DNA of 64,000 bases from Adenanthera pavonina. Its lineage: Eukaryota; Streptophyta; Magnoliopsida; Fabales; Fabaceae. Made by a program: the position numbers and the translations under genes. The stretch spans positions 35,592,501-35,656,500 of the forward strand of contig JAIVEN010000008.1 of NCBI GenBank assembly GCA_026686845.1, read 5' to 3'. Positions 48,366-60,873 of the stretch are shown here, one piece after another. The notes under the pieces are model-generated. The model saw only the letters and a program-made list of their open reading frames with translations. It had not been told where the DNA came from and searched no databases. How positions within the stretch are numbered: the first letter of the stretch is position 1; every line of letters starts with the position of its first letter.

Positions 48366-49909
48366 TCTTGTGATTTATAAATTTGAATCATTATATCTAT
48401 TACGAAATATTTTGGAACATTAAAAATAACAAAATTGTCATTGAGAAAAACAACAAAGAAGGGGTTAAAAAGTGAAATTCAGAGGGTAAAGTAAAAAACC
48501 AAAATGGTGAAAAGTAGCCATGAGTACATAAAAAAGTATAGAGGAGGTGTATTCAAAAAGTGGATCAATGATGCAATAATTGAAAGAGGGCAGGGGACCT
48601 TAGGAAAGTCCTACATTTTTTTTTCTTTTTATTATAATTATATAATATTCAATATTATCAGTTCCGATTTAAATATTATTGAGTCTAAATTAAAATAACT
48701 CTCTTAATGTGATTTTTTAATCAAAAGTCTCAAATTTAAACTTTTCCTTAAAAATATTAAATCTCTTAGGACTCAATTCGAATTCAATTACTTAAGACCT
48801 ACATTTATACTTACCTTTTATTGTTTGGCAAGCAAATGTTCAATGAATTATTCTCACAAAAATTACATACTTATTTGAATGTGTTTTCTATTTTAATATT
48901 TTCAAAACAGTTTTATAAAATTATTTTTTAAAACAAGTTTTGAGAACAAAAATATAAAAAAATCTGTTTAAATAATTATTACCAAAATCATAATTAACTA
49001 TTCAAAATTTATAACTTTACCATTAATTAAGTGGGTATTTTTCACGTTTTCTTTTATTTTTCAAAACAAAAAAATACAGAATATTTTAAAGATATTTTAA
49101 GTTTCATATTATTTTATTTTTTCTGTTTTTCATAATATTTTATAAAAACTAGACTTATTATAAAGTTTTTTTATTTTTTTATTTTCCAAAACAAAAAAAA
49201 TATTGTTTTAAAAACATGAATCAAATATGCCTTACAACAACAATCAACTTCTTTTTCACTTGCATCTTTTGATTCTGGGTGAAAATTTAACTGTCATTTT
49301 TGCCTTAAATAAAAAATAAAAAACTCGATATGTGTTATTCCATCCTAATAGAAATGTGCAAAACTTGCTTCAAACAACACAATATTCAGCCCCTGATAAG
49401 ATGCCAATTCAAGCTACTAGTTCTGGTAAAAAAAGAAAAATTCAAGCTACTAGTATTTTGGTGTATTCTTTGATTTAATAAATTTAATATTTTACAAGCC
49501 ATTCATTTAGAAGAACCCTTGATATTATTCATTATTTTTATTCTTATTTTAATTTTATTCTTTTGTATGTACGGAAGGAGACAACGTTTAAATTAACATG
49601 CATAAAAATATGAACAAAATATTTAATATATTTGGTGTTCTACATTCCTTCTGAGTCAAAACAAACTTTTTCATGACCCAATGCTGTTCTGGGATGTTAG
49701 TAATTTAGTTTAGCAGGCTCAGGTCACAGGGCTGTGAGATGCATTTGAATCTTGGAGATGAGTGTGATCTTTGAACTTCTGTGTGTTTGGGACTAGAGAT
49801 CATACAAGCAGCTTTCAACTCAGACTCTACATCCGTAAGTGTCAGAATTAGGTTTTTGGTTGTCTAATACTGCTCTTCAAAAAATATTCATTCTGGAATT
49901 TTTTAGATT
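48366..49909. other. AT-rich gene-free DNA
   Basis: No gene is seen. A segment at about 49345-49395 (AAAACTTGCTTCAAACAACA) loosely matches 52852-52880. Confidence 0.35.
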
Positions 49910-50345
49910 TTCCAATATAACTACTTTTTAATTTACTTATTTTAGTGTTTTTTACTCATTATTAATATGAAATAAAATATTCAATAAACCATTTAAACTA
50001 AAAACATTTTAGTAAAATATTACTCCTCCTACTGTGATTTAGGTTATGTCATATGGATTAAAGAAGTTCTAATTAATGTAAAATAGTATTATATAATAGT
50101 TAAAATACCCTCATTTAAAAAGTTTTTCAGATGAAATAAATTTTAAAAAAAGTAAGTAGTAGATAAGAGAGAAGAAAAATGAGATTTATAAATGAGGATA
50201 TAATTGGAAAATGAAAATTGATCATTCATTGATTTGGTAAAAAAATAATTTTGAAACAAAGTAAAAAACTTAAAACAACAGTAAAAATGGGAGAAAGAAT
50301 ATTAACTTTACAATAACCTAAATAGTTTAATGGCTTCTTTGGTTC
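49910..50345. repeat. MITE (outer) interrupted by a second MITE
   Basis: The two halves at about 49920-50022 and 50303-50345 match the uninterrupted copy at 52905-53155, sharing TCATTAATAT-AAATA, AACATTTTAGTAAAATA and AATAACCTAAAT-GTTTAATGGCT. The break falls at a TA dinucleotide. Confidence 0.5.
50023..50302. repeat. Stowaway-like MITE nested in another MITE
   Basis: It starts CTCCTCCTACTGTGATT and ends with the near-inverse AACAGTAAAAATGGGAGAAAG, with TA at both borders, as in Stowaway (mariner-type) MITEs. It has no coding capacity. Confidence 0.5.
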
Positions 50346-51499
50346 CTATAATTTTTTTTAAATAACACTTTTCATAAACGAATAGAGTAATATATGTAAA
50401 ATGTCTTTAACTATTAGTTCCCCCAAAAAAAAAGTGTTTTTACCTAGTAGTTAACAAACATCACATTTTCATTTTTCAAGATTTGGGAATACAAAATTTA
50501 ATTCAATAAACTCATTATTTTATTTTGTGAACTTGGGATACCCTTTGTCCTTCTCACCCCACCTATTGGCTATAGTGTCCCTATCCCTACTTCGCTGCTC
50601 AGTGTAACCTTTGTTCTCTAAACCTATTTACATGAACTCCAGATGAGACGCTCAGTTTTTTTTTTTTTTGGAAATATAATGCTTGTTTTTATATTTTATA
50701 TTGATGATTCAATTTTTAATAATAATAATAATAATAATAATATATAGGTAATGTGCGCTTTTAATGCTACTTATTGAGGATGATAAAACGAAATATTAGA
50801 TTTTTTTATGCAAAATATGAAAGAATAAAAAATAATTTTAGGCAACAGATTTCAATTTATCATAAAACATGGAATATATATTTGCATATTTTGACATAAT
50901 TAAGAATCAATATAAAATATACAATTTATAATAAATGCCACAATTTATAAATCATGAATGATGTGGTTTTTTTGTTTTGTTTGCTAAACATCAAAAATAT
51001 CACATCTAACAGTTGAAAATTAATCATTTTAAAACATAAATTATTAAAGTATGCTTTATCTTTTTTAACAAGATCATTTCCATACACATAATTAGAAATC
51101 ATCGAATCCTGGGTAACATGATCAATGTGGCACTTTTTATGGCCCTATGTGCAAGTTTTTTTTCTTGGCAATTTCTTCAATCTTTTCCTTATATATTCTT
51201 GTAAGTTTAAATGTTAGAAAATAAGTGTAATCTTTCAAAAACTTTTAAATTATCATTTATTTGGAAGAAATTTTCTTTATTTTAGCATAATGTATATAAT
51301 TACATTTTTCTAATTATGAAAAAGTGTAATGAAACAATGGCTGTAGATTGAAGGTGTTTTCAAAAGTTATATAAAATATGGAATACTGTATGGGGGATTT
51401 TCCTAAAAAGGTAACTGATGTGTTTATTTTAAACCTACAAAATATACATGTTTTATATTTATTTTTATCTCAACATATTGTGATGTGATACCTTTTTGC
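50346..51499. other. AT-rich gene-free DNA
   Basis: An (AAT)n run at about 50720-50741 and an A/T-rich remainder. Nothing recognisable. Confidence 0.35.
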
Positions 51500-52870
51500 A
51501 AAACTTAAAATATATTTGTATGATAGGAATATTTATAATAATTTTTGAGTTATATAGAACTACAAAATTGAAGCAAAACATAAAATACAAAGTCCATATG
51601 GTCTCCCCATATTTTCTCACCAAGCCACAAGTGAGAAGGCAAGAAGAATTGCAAGCTATCATTGGACCCGACATTGGGTCAACCTTGAAGACACTCAGAT
51701 GGCGTCAGGTGTGTTCGTTCTGTAGGATGAAAGACGCCTTTCAACCCGATGCTAAAATGGAGGAAATTAAATGAACTTGGCACCAGCTCATTTCCGTGAC
51801 CTGAGTTGTTCTTCATGTATAGTTGCTATTTTTAGTGGCCTTATAGGTTTCTATACCTCTTCTATTTAAATGGATGCAAGGAAACATTAGAACACATTCA
51901 GTTAAGCACCCGAAGGCCAGAGAACGTAATTCTAAGGCTTTTGGAGTAACTAGAAACAATCAAAGGGTGGAGAGCGATCAAGAAATTAAAGGAGTTCTAG
52001 AGCAACTTTCAAGTCTCTTCCTTTTCATCTTTTTCTTTTGTAACCTTTGTTTAATGATTTATGATTCTATTTGTGTTGAAATGATTATATTCTATAGATT
52101 ATTCAATCCTAAGTCAGGGTAGGAATGTAGCCTGATTGAGATTAACTTAGTTCTAATTCTCTAATTATAACTCTAAGATTTGAGCTTTAATATATATATT
52201 TGATTTCTTTCACTATATTTGTCTTCTTTACTCTATTATCAATTTTGTAATTGGCCACCACAAAATCTAATATGTGGATGAGGTTCAAGAACCAAAAAGA
52301 GAAGAGCAAGTCTAAACTTAAGAAAACAAATGTAGATAATTAAACTAGAAATAGATTTAGGAGTTTACAATGGCTTAAGTTCTAGTTTCATGATTTGGTT
52401 AAATGTATGGGTTGCGTGAAAATGAATTCAACTCTAATTAAATATGAATTAATATGCTGAGAGGTGGTTAGGACATAATAGACATAACTGTTACTATAAT
52501 TGCATAGAGTCCAATCAAGAAAGTGAATTGAGTTATCTTGATAAGTAAACCATAATCCCTTGACACTTCTAGTGATTGAATTAAACTTAGATATTGAATT
52601 GGTTGCTTTCCTTTTTAATTTTCAATTTCTCAATTGAATTGTTATTTGTTTTTGGATTAAACATTGTGGACGGGTAAATTTCACAATCTCCCTTAGATTC
52701 GACTCTAGAATACTCCAAACTTTTTATTATTATGATCAATTCTATATACTTGCATGAACTAATCAACAGCCAAATATACCCCATTTTTGGATGCTACTTT
52801 GTGTGCTTAAGCCATTAGTTTCTGAGCCTATTATATGAATATTAGCCATGTTCAAAACTTGCTCCAAACA
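51500..52870 (+). mobile_element. Possible LTR-retrotransposon remnant (non-coding part)
   Basis: A stretch of less extreme composition at 51590-52130 and TTAGATTCGACTCTAGAATACTCC with a following ATATACTTGCATGAAC at about 52695-52757 resemble the long untranslated or LTR regions of plant Ty3/gypsy elements. No gag, pol, PBS or paired LTRs were found, so this is a weak call. Confidence 0.25.
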
Positions 52871-52904
52871 CCAGAACTCTGTTCCCATTATATATATAGT
52901 TCGT

Positions 52905-53155
52905 TAATAGTTGTCATTTTAGATTTTTTATAATTTTTTCAAAATATCTGTCATTTTATAATTTTAATTAAGTATTCATTCTTTTTTTACTGTTGTATTT
53001 CTCATTAATATAAAATAGAGTATTTAAATAAAAAATATTTTAGTAAAATACTGCTAAATTTTATAATAATCTAAATCATTTAATGGCTATTTGATTTATG
53101 TGGAAACCAAAAAACCTAAAACAAACACTTTATTTTGAATTGGAGGAAGTATATT
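52905..53155. repeat. MITE, uninterrupted copy of the 49910-50345 family
   Basis: Shares the central words listed for the outer MITE and ends TTTGAATTGGAGGAAGTA, whose inverse is similar to the TCATTTTAGATTTTTTATAA-type left end. Confidence 0.45.
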
Positions 53156-56100
53156 TATATTTATATATATATATATATATATATTAAAACCAAGTAAGCA
53201 TGAATGTTAATGTCTTCATAGTTTGATAATAAATACAGGACATATATCAATACAGAATTAGAAAAAATAGGGGCATATATACGGATATATTTGTATTAAT
53301 TTATAGATAGTAGTCCCCTGTGTCCTGAAGAAATTTTGGGGTTTGATTTAGTTTACATTGAAAAGAAAAAAAAAACGTTACGAGGTTTGGCTTTAACTAT
53401 TGAGATTAATCTTTTTGTTTATTATTTGTGATAATATTTATTATACTCTTGTAATGTTTATTTTTTTGGCTTTACAAATGAAGAATTCAAATTATATATC
53501 TTACATCTTTAATATTACTTTTATTTTTTTTCCTATTCTTTTTTTTTATAAGCCGGAAGATAATTTTTCCCTATTCTATTTTTAATTTTTTAAGTACTAA
53601 ACCCCTTCGTCTTTCCACCATGCAGTAATTATTTACTTTTAAACGATACATATACACTGCAGCAGTCGTCGATATAAAAAGTATAAATTTTGTTTATATA
53701 TATATATATATATTTTCATTTTTGAACGCTTAAAATGTGTATGTTCGGGCTAAAATATGATGTGATGGGCCCATAAAGTTAAAATATAATGTGAAGAAAT
53801 TTAGGCCCAACAATGTGACATAGAGGGATCGGACTGGCTCGATTCGTTGAAGAGATCCTATGGCCCAAATTTGTAAAGCTCACTATAGGGGATTGATGCC
53901 TCGCGATGCCAAGAACAACGTACGTTTGTATATTCATGATCCTGAGATTCACTTCTTTTTTTTCTTTGAATAGCTAAAGATTAATCCCTTTAAGATTAGA
54001 GATCAACAAAATAAATTTATCTCTTTTAATAAAATCTTTTTTATACACGATCATGAATTGAATCTAAAATTACATATTTAAGAAATTTAATTATCTACCA
54101 ACTTTATTAAAATCTTGTTAGTGGATCCACGTGGTTAATACAGAATTTAAGTGTTTAATTTGCACATCTTTATTGAGGTACTATTCTTTGACATATCTGT
54201 ATTTCATGTAACTGAGGCTGTTCAGAAAATGACCAATTTATATAAAGTTGTTATCAATTTTTTTTTTTTAAGTTCAGATAACTTGGCGTTAGGGCTAGTT
54301 CATGTCTTCCTAAATTTAAAGTTGAATGAGGATTCGAAATAGGTCACTAATCACCATTCTATTTGACAATTTTATATAATTTATTATCATAATTATTCTG
54401 TTTATAAAAAAATAGTTGAATGGTTTACTTAACTCTATGGACAGGATAGAATAAACAATTTTCTCTGGACAGACAATATTTGGGGATCAACGATACGTGA
54501 CAATATTTTTAATTTTTGTAGTATTATTACTATAAATTTTTATATTATTTACTCTCATGTCTGGATTACACGAAAAGGACTCATCTCTTGGTGGGCTTTA
54601 GAAAGGATAAAAGAAAAGCCCATAATTGTCAGATTTTTTGTTTCTTATTTTCTTATTTCTAACTTACAAAGTTATTTCATCAACGTAGAAAAAAACTTAC
54701 AAAATTATTTTTATTACATTAGGATGATTTGAATACTTAACGAAAACCGAAACTCTACCCCACATTTGCCACCTAAGTTAGCTTTAATTGGCACTTACAA
54801 AATTAATTTGATTTGATGTCAGTTTGAATATATTTATTGTTGCTTTACAACAATAGATCAATTCTTTAACTATTTCCAAATTTCAAAATTTTTTACTATT
54901 TCTATTATTTGAAATTTTAACAGATAAAAAATTATTTTTTTCGGTGTTCTACTTTTTGTAAAATAAAAAGATTACACATAAATTCTAAATTAAAGGTTTA
55001 AATCTCAACAACCCAAATAAAACCAATATTGATATCAATTCAATATGACAATACTAATATTAACCATTAACCAATATATAATCTTTTTCTATGACAAATT
55101 ACTCTATTCACAAATGTAAATAACACGAGTGATTTTTTTATATTTAATGCAATACGTATAACTCATCTAATTTACTTAAAATGTTTAGTAATCAATCACT
55201 ACCACTTGATGGGTAAAAAAAAGGGAGAATTATAATTATGAACCAATAGAGTGAATTAATTATAAAAAAAAATTTTAATCAATAAAAAATGTTAAAATCA
55301 GGAATATTAAGTAGTAAAATTGAGAAAATAAATAATAATATATCTTATTTTATAATAAACTTATTATTTTGATTTCAAATGTAATTCTAAAAAATAGAAA
55401 ACCGCTACCACTCTTTTTTAGCCCAAAAAAAGAGTACCGCTCTCAAGTATTATGCCAAGTGGACAGTGAAGGGCCTTATTGTACCCTTTCACCGACTTTG
55501 GAGCATTATTCAAATTTTAAAATAAAGCATACGTCACCCAATTCCTGTCGTGCCAATAGTTTAGATTACTGGTATTTGTCACAAAATATTTTTATTTATT
55601 TTTTTTATTTTCTTGACAAATACTTATATCACATATTATTAATTTTATTAATGAAGATTAAAATGGTTCAAAAACAGAGTGATAAATATTTTAAAACAAA
55701 ATCAAACTGATAATTTGAAACAGGAGTATTATTATTTGTTTTCTTGATGAAATTGCCCCTTGTTTATTATCATCCTATATATACATCAAGGATATGATTG
55801 AACCAAGAAAAAACATTTAGATGTTAATCATCGCATTTACTAAAGTAATCTAGTGAAAAGGCTCTTTTGGGGTGAGTTATTATATTGTTATTTTTAAAGT
55901 AAGATAAATTAAAGACTAAGAATGGGACGAGCAATGAAATATTCCCAATAATTAGATAGCCACAGGATGTGTGGTTGATGAAATCCTCATGTTACCCAAT
56001 ATTTATTTCTTAGAAAGAGGAAGCCAACTGTAATAATTAAAACAAGGAAAAGCAGAAAATGACTCATCAATAATTCAATGCAATTATTAAAATGATTCTG

Positions 56101-56501
56101 ATATGCATAACTTTTAAATTTGTGAATATTTTTTTAGACCAAAATTTGTGAATCTTTGATTCTTCCTTTTATATGAAAATTTTTCATTGAAATTTTCACA
56201 AAAAAAAATGCATTGAAATAATCTTGATCACCTTTAATTATGAGTTTGTCCCCTTAAATGGTTCTATGATATTGGGTACAATTACCAATTTTAGTGTGAG
56301 CAAGATCGGGTTTTAAATTAGGGAGAAACTCTTTTAATATGATTTTTTGTTCATAATACTTAAATTTAATACTTTACTTAAAAGGATATTAAGTTTTTTT
56401 TTTCTCTCAACCGACTACAGCTAGTGCTAAATAATATTTTTTAATACAAAGTAGAGTCATATGCACTAAATTAACCGATAATAAAAAATATATTAATACT
56501 A
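53156..56501. other. AT-rich gene-free DNA
   Basis: (TA)n runs at about 53163-53181 and 53697-53712. A less AT-rich patch at 53730-53910 with no open frame of note. A short open frame at 55369-55710 has no family resemblance. Nothing else is recognisable. Confidence 0.35.
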
Positions 56502-57415
56502 GAATTTAATAAACTTTTCATCAGAAAAACTCAACAAAATATTGAACAAGCATGCAACATAAAAACAATTTTCCTAAAACTACACAATGTATTGTGTGAA
56601 GTTGAGTATTAAAAAGTTGATAACAAACAAGTATTGAAATTGTAGACGTAAAAAAAAAAAGTATAATAATAATAAAAAGAGACACTTTCGCGTGACACTA
56701 CAGTGAAATGTAGAATAGAAAAGGACTCAGCACTCAGCAGCCAATTGCGAGGATAGAAGTTAGAAGCTGTATCAAGCATCAGACATATGTATGACGTGGA
56801 GTTTATTGGCGATTATAGGTAAAAAAATATAATATGTTTGGTTCAAATTTAATTTATTGATGATTTTGTTGGTACATATTAAAATGCCTTGGATTCTATT
56901 TATATATACGTTAGGGCCGGCCGGTTTATTTACTTGCAAAAAAGTCTTTATAGAGTAATGTAATATAATACTTTGTTCATTTTAAACTAACTCTCACTAT
57001 ACTTATTAAGAAAAATACTACCTCTATTTTCATATATAAATCATTTCTAACTATTTTACACTAACAAAAAAAATTAGTTGAAGTTAGTTAGGATTCTTAA
57101 AAATTTTAAAAATTATCAGAACTTTTTAATATTATCCTTATCAAATTATAATTCCATTATAATTATATCTCTCTTAATTGTAGCAAAAAAAAAAATCTCT
57201 CTCAATCCCTCTCTTTCCATCATAAATATTTTGGGTAAAATGAAAAAAAAGAATTTAATATACTTTGAATATTACAAACTAATTTATATTTTGAATATAA
57301 CAAAAACTTTTAAAATACATCATATATATATATATATATATAGGAATAGAGGGAATAATAAATAGCTTAAAAATTAAGAAAATTTGATTGTACTTCTTCT
57401 GTTTTTTTTTATCTG
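56502..57415. repeat. Tandem duplication, copy 1 (about 0.91 kb)
   Basis: Matches 57416-58610 throughout: AATTTAATAAACTTTTCA, GAACAAGCATGCAACATA, GTGTGAAGTTGAGTATTA, GACTCAGCAC-CAGCAGCCAATTG, TTAGGGCCGGCC and a MITE at 57016-57357. It ends within a MITE end (TTATCTGTCATTT) that is complete only in copy 2. Confidence 0.85.
57016..57357. repeat. Stowaway-like MITE in duplication copy 1
   Basis: Terminal inverted repeats TACTACCTCTATTTTCATATATAA and TATATAGGAATAGAGGGAATA. (TA)n expansion at about 57323-57342 near the right end is absent from copy 2. Confidence 0.65.
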
Positions 57416-57728
57416 TCATTTAATAAACTTTTCACTAGAAAACAAAACATTGAACAAGCATGCAACATATAAACAATTTTCCTAAAAGTAGACAATGTAT
57501 GGTGTGAAGTTGAGTATTAACAAGTTGATAACAAACAGGTATTGAAATTGTAGACGTAAAATAATAATAATAATAATAACAACAGCAACAACAACAACAA
57601 CAGGAACACTTTCGTGTGACACTATAGTAAAATGTAGAATAGAAAACGACTCAGCACACAGCAGCCAATTGAGAGGATAGAAGTTTGAAACTATATCAAG
57701 CATCAACCATATGTATGGCTTGGAGTTC

Positions 57729-58004
57729 TGTCATGGTCATATTCAGATTCAAGAAAAGAAAGGATTACAGAAGGATACTGAGGGAAAAAGGGAAGAGGAT
57801 AACCACAGGGAGAAGGGAAAGAAATACATCAGAGGGAAAGAAACTTGGCCAAAAATCATCGACAAACCCCCTAGATCTTAAAGTTCCTCTGTTGTACTTA
57901 CTGACCTAATCACTACTCATAATCATAAGCCCATTTGATGAATCCTCTATTCCATTATTTATAGACAATACTATATTATAATAGAGCTCAGTCCATTCAT
58001 TACA
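57729..58004. mobile_element. Small solo LTR (276 bp) present only in copy 2
   Basis: Starts TGTCATGG and ends ATTACA, flanked by AGTTC at 57724-57728 and 58005-58009. Copy 1 has the unfilled site GGAGTTTATTGGCG. TG/CA ends and a 5-bp duplication indicate an LTR, either solo or a TRIM-type remnant. Confidence 0.8.
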
Positions 58005-58216
58005 AGTTCATTGGCAATTATAGGTAAAAAAATAAAATATGTTTGGTTCAAATTTAATTTATTGATGATTTTGTTGGCACATATTAAAATGCCTTGAATT
58101 CTATTTATATATATGTTAGGGCCGGCCCGTTTATTTACTTGCAAATAAATGTCTTATAATGTAATGTAATCCTTTATTTATTTTAAAATAATTGTCACTA
58201 TACATATTAAAAAAAA

Positions 58217-58545
58217 TACTCCTTCTATTCCCATATATAAATTATTTTTAATTATTTTACACTAATTAAAAAAATTAATTGAACTTAGTTTGGATTCTTA
58301 AAAATTTTAAAAATTATCAAAACTTTTCAATATTACCCTTATCAAATTATAACCCCATTATAATTATATCTCTCTCAATCATGGCCAAAGAAAAATCTCT
58401 CTCAATCCCTCTCTCTCCATCATAAATATTTTGAGTAAAATGGAAAAAAAGAATTTAATATACTTTGAATATTACAAAATAATTTATATTTTGAATATAA
58501 CAAAAACTTTTAGAATATACCTTATATATAGGAATAGAGGGAGTA
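58217..58545. repeat. Stowaway-like MITE in duplication copy 2
   Basis: Terminal inverted repeats TACTCCTTCTATTCCCATATATAA and TATATAGGAATAGAGGGAGTA, better kept than in copy 1. Confidence 0.7.
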
Positions 58546-58578
58546 ATAAATAACTTAAAAATTAAGAAAATTTGATTA

Positions 58579-58856
58579 TACTTTTTCCATTCTTTTTATC
58601 TATCATTTAAATTTTTAGCACTTAGATAAAAAAAAATGATTAATATGTTAGAGTTTCTTTTAAGTTTCCTAGTATGCCCTTCAATAAATAAGTAGATAAA
58701 AAAGAACAATTAATGTTATTTTTGACTTTTAAAAAGACGGATAAAGGTATAAGTAGAAAAATAATAATTAATGTTGTTTTAATATTTAAGAGTGATACAA
58801 AAATGTAAACAAATATTTTCTTTTAAAGTAACAGTAAAAAAGAAATGGTGGGAGTA
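58579..58856. repeat. Second Stowaway-like MITE
   Basis: Left end TACTTTTTCCATTCTTTTTA, right end inverse TACTCCCACCATTTCTTTTTTA. The left 30 bases are also found at the end of duplication copy 1 (57390-57415), so the duplication junction lies in this element. Confidence 0.6.
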
Positions 58857-59458
58857 TTTTACTATAATATTATATAGTACTCTTTAATGTTTTCTTTTTC
58901 CTTCATTATTATTATTGAAGGATAGACTTGTTAAAATCATAAATGTTATGTTGAAAATTTTAAAATGATAATTTTTTTGAAACATGGAAAAAACCCTAAA
59001 ATGACAATTGTGTTGAAACTTGAAACAGAGGGAGTACTAATCTTGGATTCTGTTTTATTTACTTGCTAGATGAAAATTCACTAATTGTGCCATGCATATT
59101 CTGTCTTGAAACTAAAATACTGATCTATATTAAGTATTAAATTATATATGTAAGAATCATAATTCTAAAGGAACAAGAGCAATGAATAATTTTGAACTAA
59201 CTACTGTGATCCGTATGTTCCACGAGATACCTTAATATTTGAGATATTATATAATATTATAAATATAAAGTTGGTTAAAAAAATAGAGAATGATATCTAA
59301 AATAATTATATACAAATAACCGAATGAACTATGAATAATAACAACATATAATTTGACAAAGTTAAAAAGTGAAATGGGCATAAAACGCAAAATGTAACCA
59401 AGTCGATTTAATACGTACAAAATGGCGATAAAAGCCTAGGAATTAAAGGAAACCGATG
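58857..59458. other. Upstream region of the small plastid-protein gene
   Basis: AT-rich; no gene or complete element recognised. Confidence 0.4.
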
Positions 59459-59470
59459 TGACGTCACGTG
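59459..59470 (+). promoter_or_regulatory. Overlapping TGACGTCA and G-box (CACGTG) elements
   Basis: TGACGTCACGTG combines a perfect CRE/C-box palindrome and a perfect G-box sharing two bases, 103 bases upstream of the ATG at 59573. Such ACGT elements bind plant bZIP and PIF-type bHLH factors and are common in light- or ABA-responsive promoters. Confidence 0.65.
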
Positions 59471-59572
59471 ACCATTATTCTATTATTTTATAGTCACACC
59501 CACACTCACCCAAATGTTCACCAGAAACCATTTTCTTCTTCTTCTTCTTGTTGCTGCATAATCACAACATTT

Positions 59573-60511
59573 ATGGCTCTTAACTGTACTTTATCATCTC
59601 AAATCTTTGTACAAAAATCAGGGTCGTTTCCCAGGGTTTCACACAAAGATTTCATGTCCAAACGCTCCTCTTTGTCATCGAGAAAAGCTCCTCGACTACT
59701 CACAATCTCAGCTTCCATCAACAACAATAAGGTCTCTCTCTCTCTCTCTCTCATATTTTATCTGACTCCGAAAGATTTTCTTGTTTAATTTGAGAGGTAC
59801 GTTTAGAAGTAGTGAAAAGTTTTCACAAATCTTTTACGAATTTTCAAGTTAATTATCCATCTGATGGGTCTGGTTTTATAAATATATATACGATTCATAT
59901 ATGGTGAATGTTATAAATCATAAATAAGAAATATAATGTTTAATTAGTACGACATTTTTCAATAAGATCAACATAACACATACGTTATATATATGTGTGT
60001 GTCTGAATTATTTTAAAAACTGTTCCAAGATTTTCTGATTAATGAATTCCTTTTAGCTAGAAAGATCGAAACTAGTTAGAAATGGAGGTTAGTTTGTTTG
60101 AAACTGCATGCAGATATACGAGGAGGATGAAAGTGAGGGAATAGTTTGCTACACAGATGGGAGAGGAGAGATGATCTGCGAAGGATACGATGAAGGGCCT
60201 CGGTTTCCACGAATTCCAGCACCCACCTGTCATCATCCCAGGTAGTAATTTAATAATTAATTTTAATCATGTTCGAATTTCACTCCAACTTCGGACTTTT
60301 TATTTTTTGATTAATTAATTGATTAAGTCTTAAAATATAGTAATATTAAGTGTGTTAACTATTTCTGGGTTTCAGAGACGCTGAAATCATGAATCTTCTT
60401 ATGCAACAAAGTTTGCTTCAGATTGTTAAGGGCGAAGAAACCAATCCTTCAGTTCATCGTCTTTTGCTTTCAACAACACTTCAACTTCAACGCGACTCAA
60501 ATCTCAACTAA
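59573..60511 (+). CDS. Small protein of unknown function, probably plastid-targeted
   Basis: Three exons, 59573-59731, 60114-60241 and 60376-60511, with GT-AG introns and matching phases, give 140 residues. Residues 1-48 are rich in Ser, Lys and Arg and nearly free of acidic residues, with RLLTISAS near the end, which looks like a chloroplast transit peptide. The core at about 54-96 is acidic and then reads GIVCYTDGRGEMICEGYDEG and PRFP, ending in a CHHP motif. Two Cys plus a Cys-His-His could bind metal, but that is a guess. The C-terminal part (97-140) is predicted helical, with NLLMQQSLLQIV. I do not recognise a named family, though the core looks like a conserved plant protein. Overlapping ACGT elements upstream fit light control. 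A CT repeat follows the first donor. Confidence 0.8.
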
Positions 60512-60575
60512 TTAACAACCTTCCTCACTTACAACACGCATTATGTATATATAGTGTTCTTTATTTAAATATATA

Positions 60576-60873
60576 CTCCCTCCAGTTTACAATACAATAT
60601 AGGGTGTGAGACCTTTTTTTTTTATCCATAATATAATGTGCGGATACCCAAATAGACAATTTTATCCTTACTATATCTAATTGTATTAGTTGCTTGCTTC
60701 TTTCTTTCTTACATTTATAAAACTCATAAGGAATTACTTGGTTTAATCATTTTAATGTTCCTTCAATAAATAGGGGTAAATTTGAAATTTTTAATATTTT
60801 TAAGAATATTTTTTAACTTTCTTAATGTGTATGAAAATGAGTTCCATATCCTATAATATAAATCGGAGGGAAT
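60576..60873. repeat. Stowaway-like MITE just downstream of the small gene
   Basis: Ends CTCCCTCCAGTTTACAATA and, inverted, TTCCCTCCGATTTATATTA, with TA at the borders. It begins 65 bases after the stop codon, so it probably lies in the 3' untranslated region or supplies its end. Confidence 0.65.

Larger units (their letters stand above)
57416..58610. repeat. Tandem duplication, copy 2, carrying a 276-bp solo LTR
   Basis: Same order of blocks as copy 1, with the added segment 57729-58004. A trinucleotide array of AAT then AAC/CAA units at 57560-57602 replaces the shorter (AAT)n of copy 1. Confidence 0.85.

Noticed and set aside
51496..51774. 92-residue open frame with two Cys
   Set aside because: No recognisable domain; lies in what may be LTR-element untranslated DNA.
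57685..57909. 74-residue basic open frame
   Set aside because: Lies almost wholly within the 276-bp solo LTR; chance frame in purine-rich DNA.
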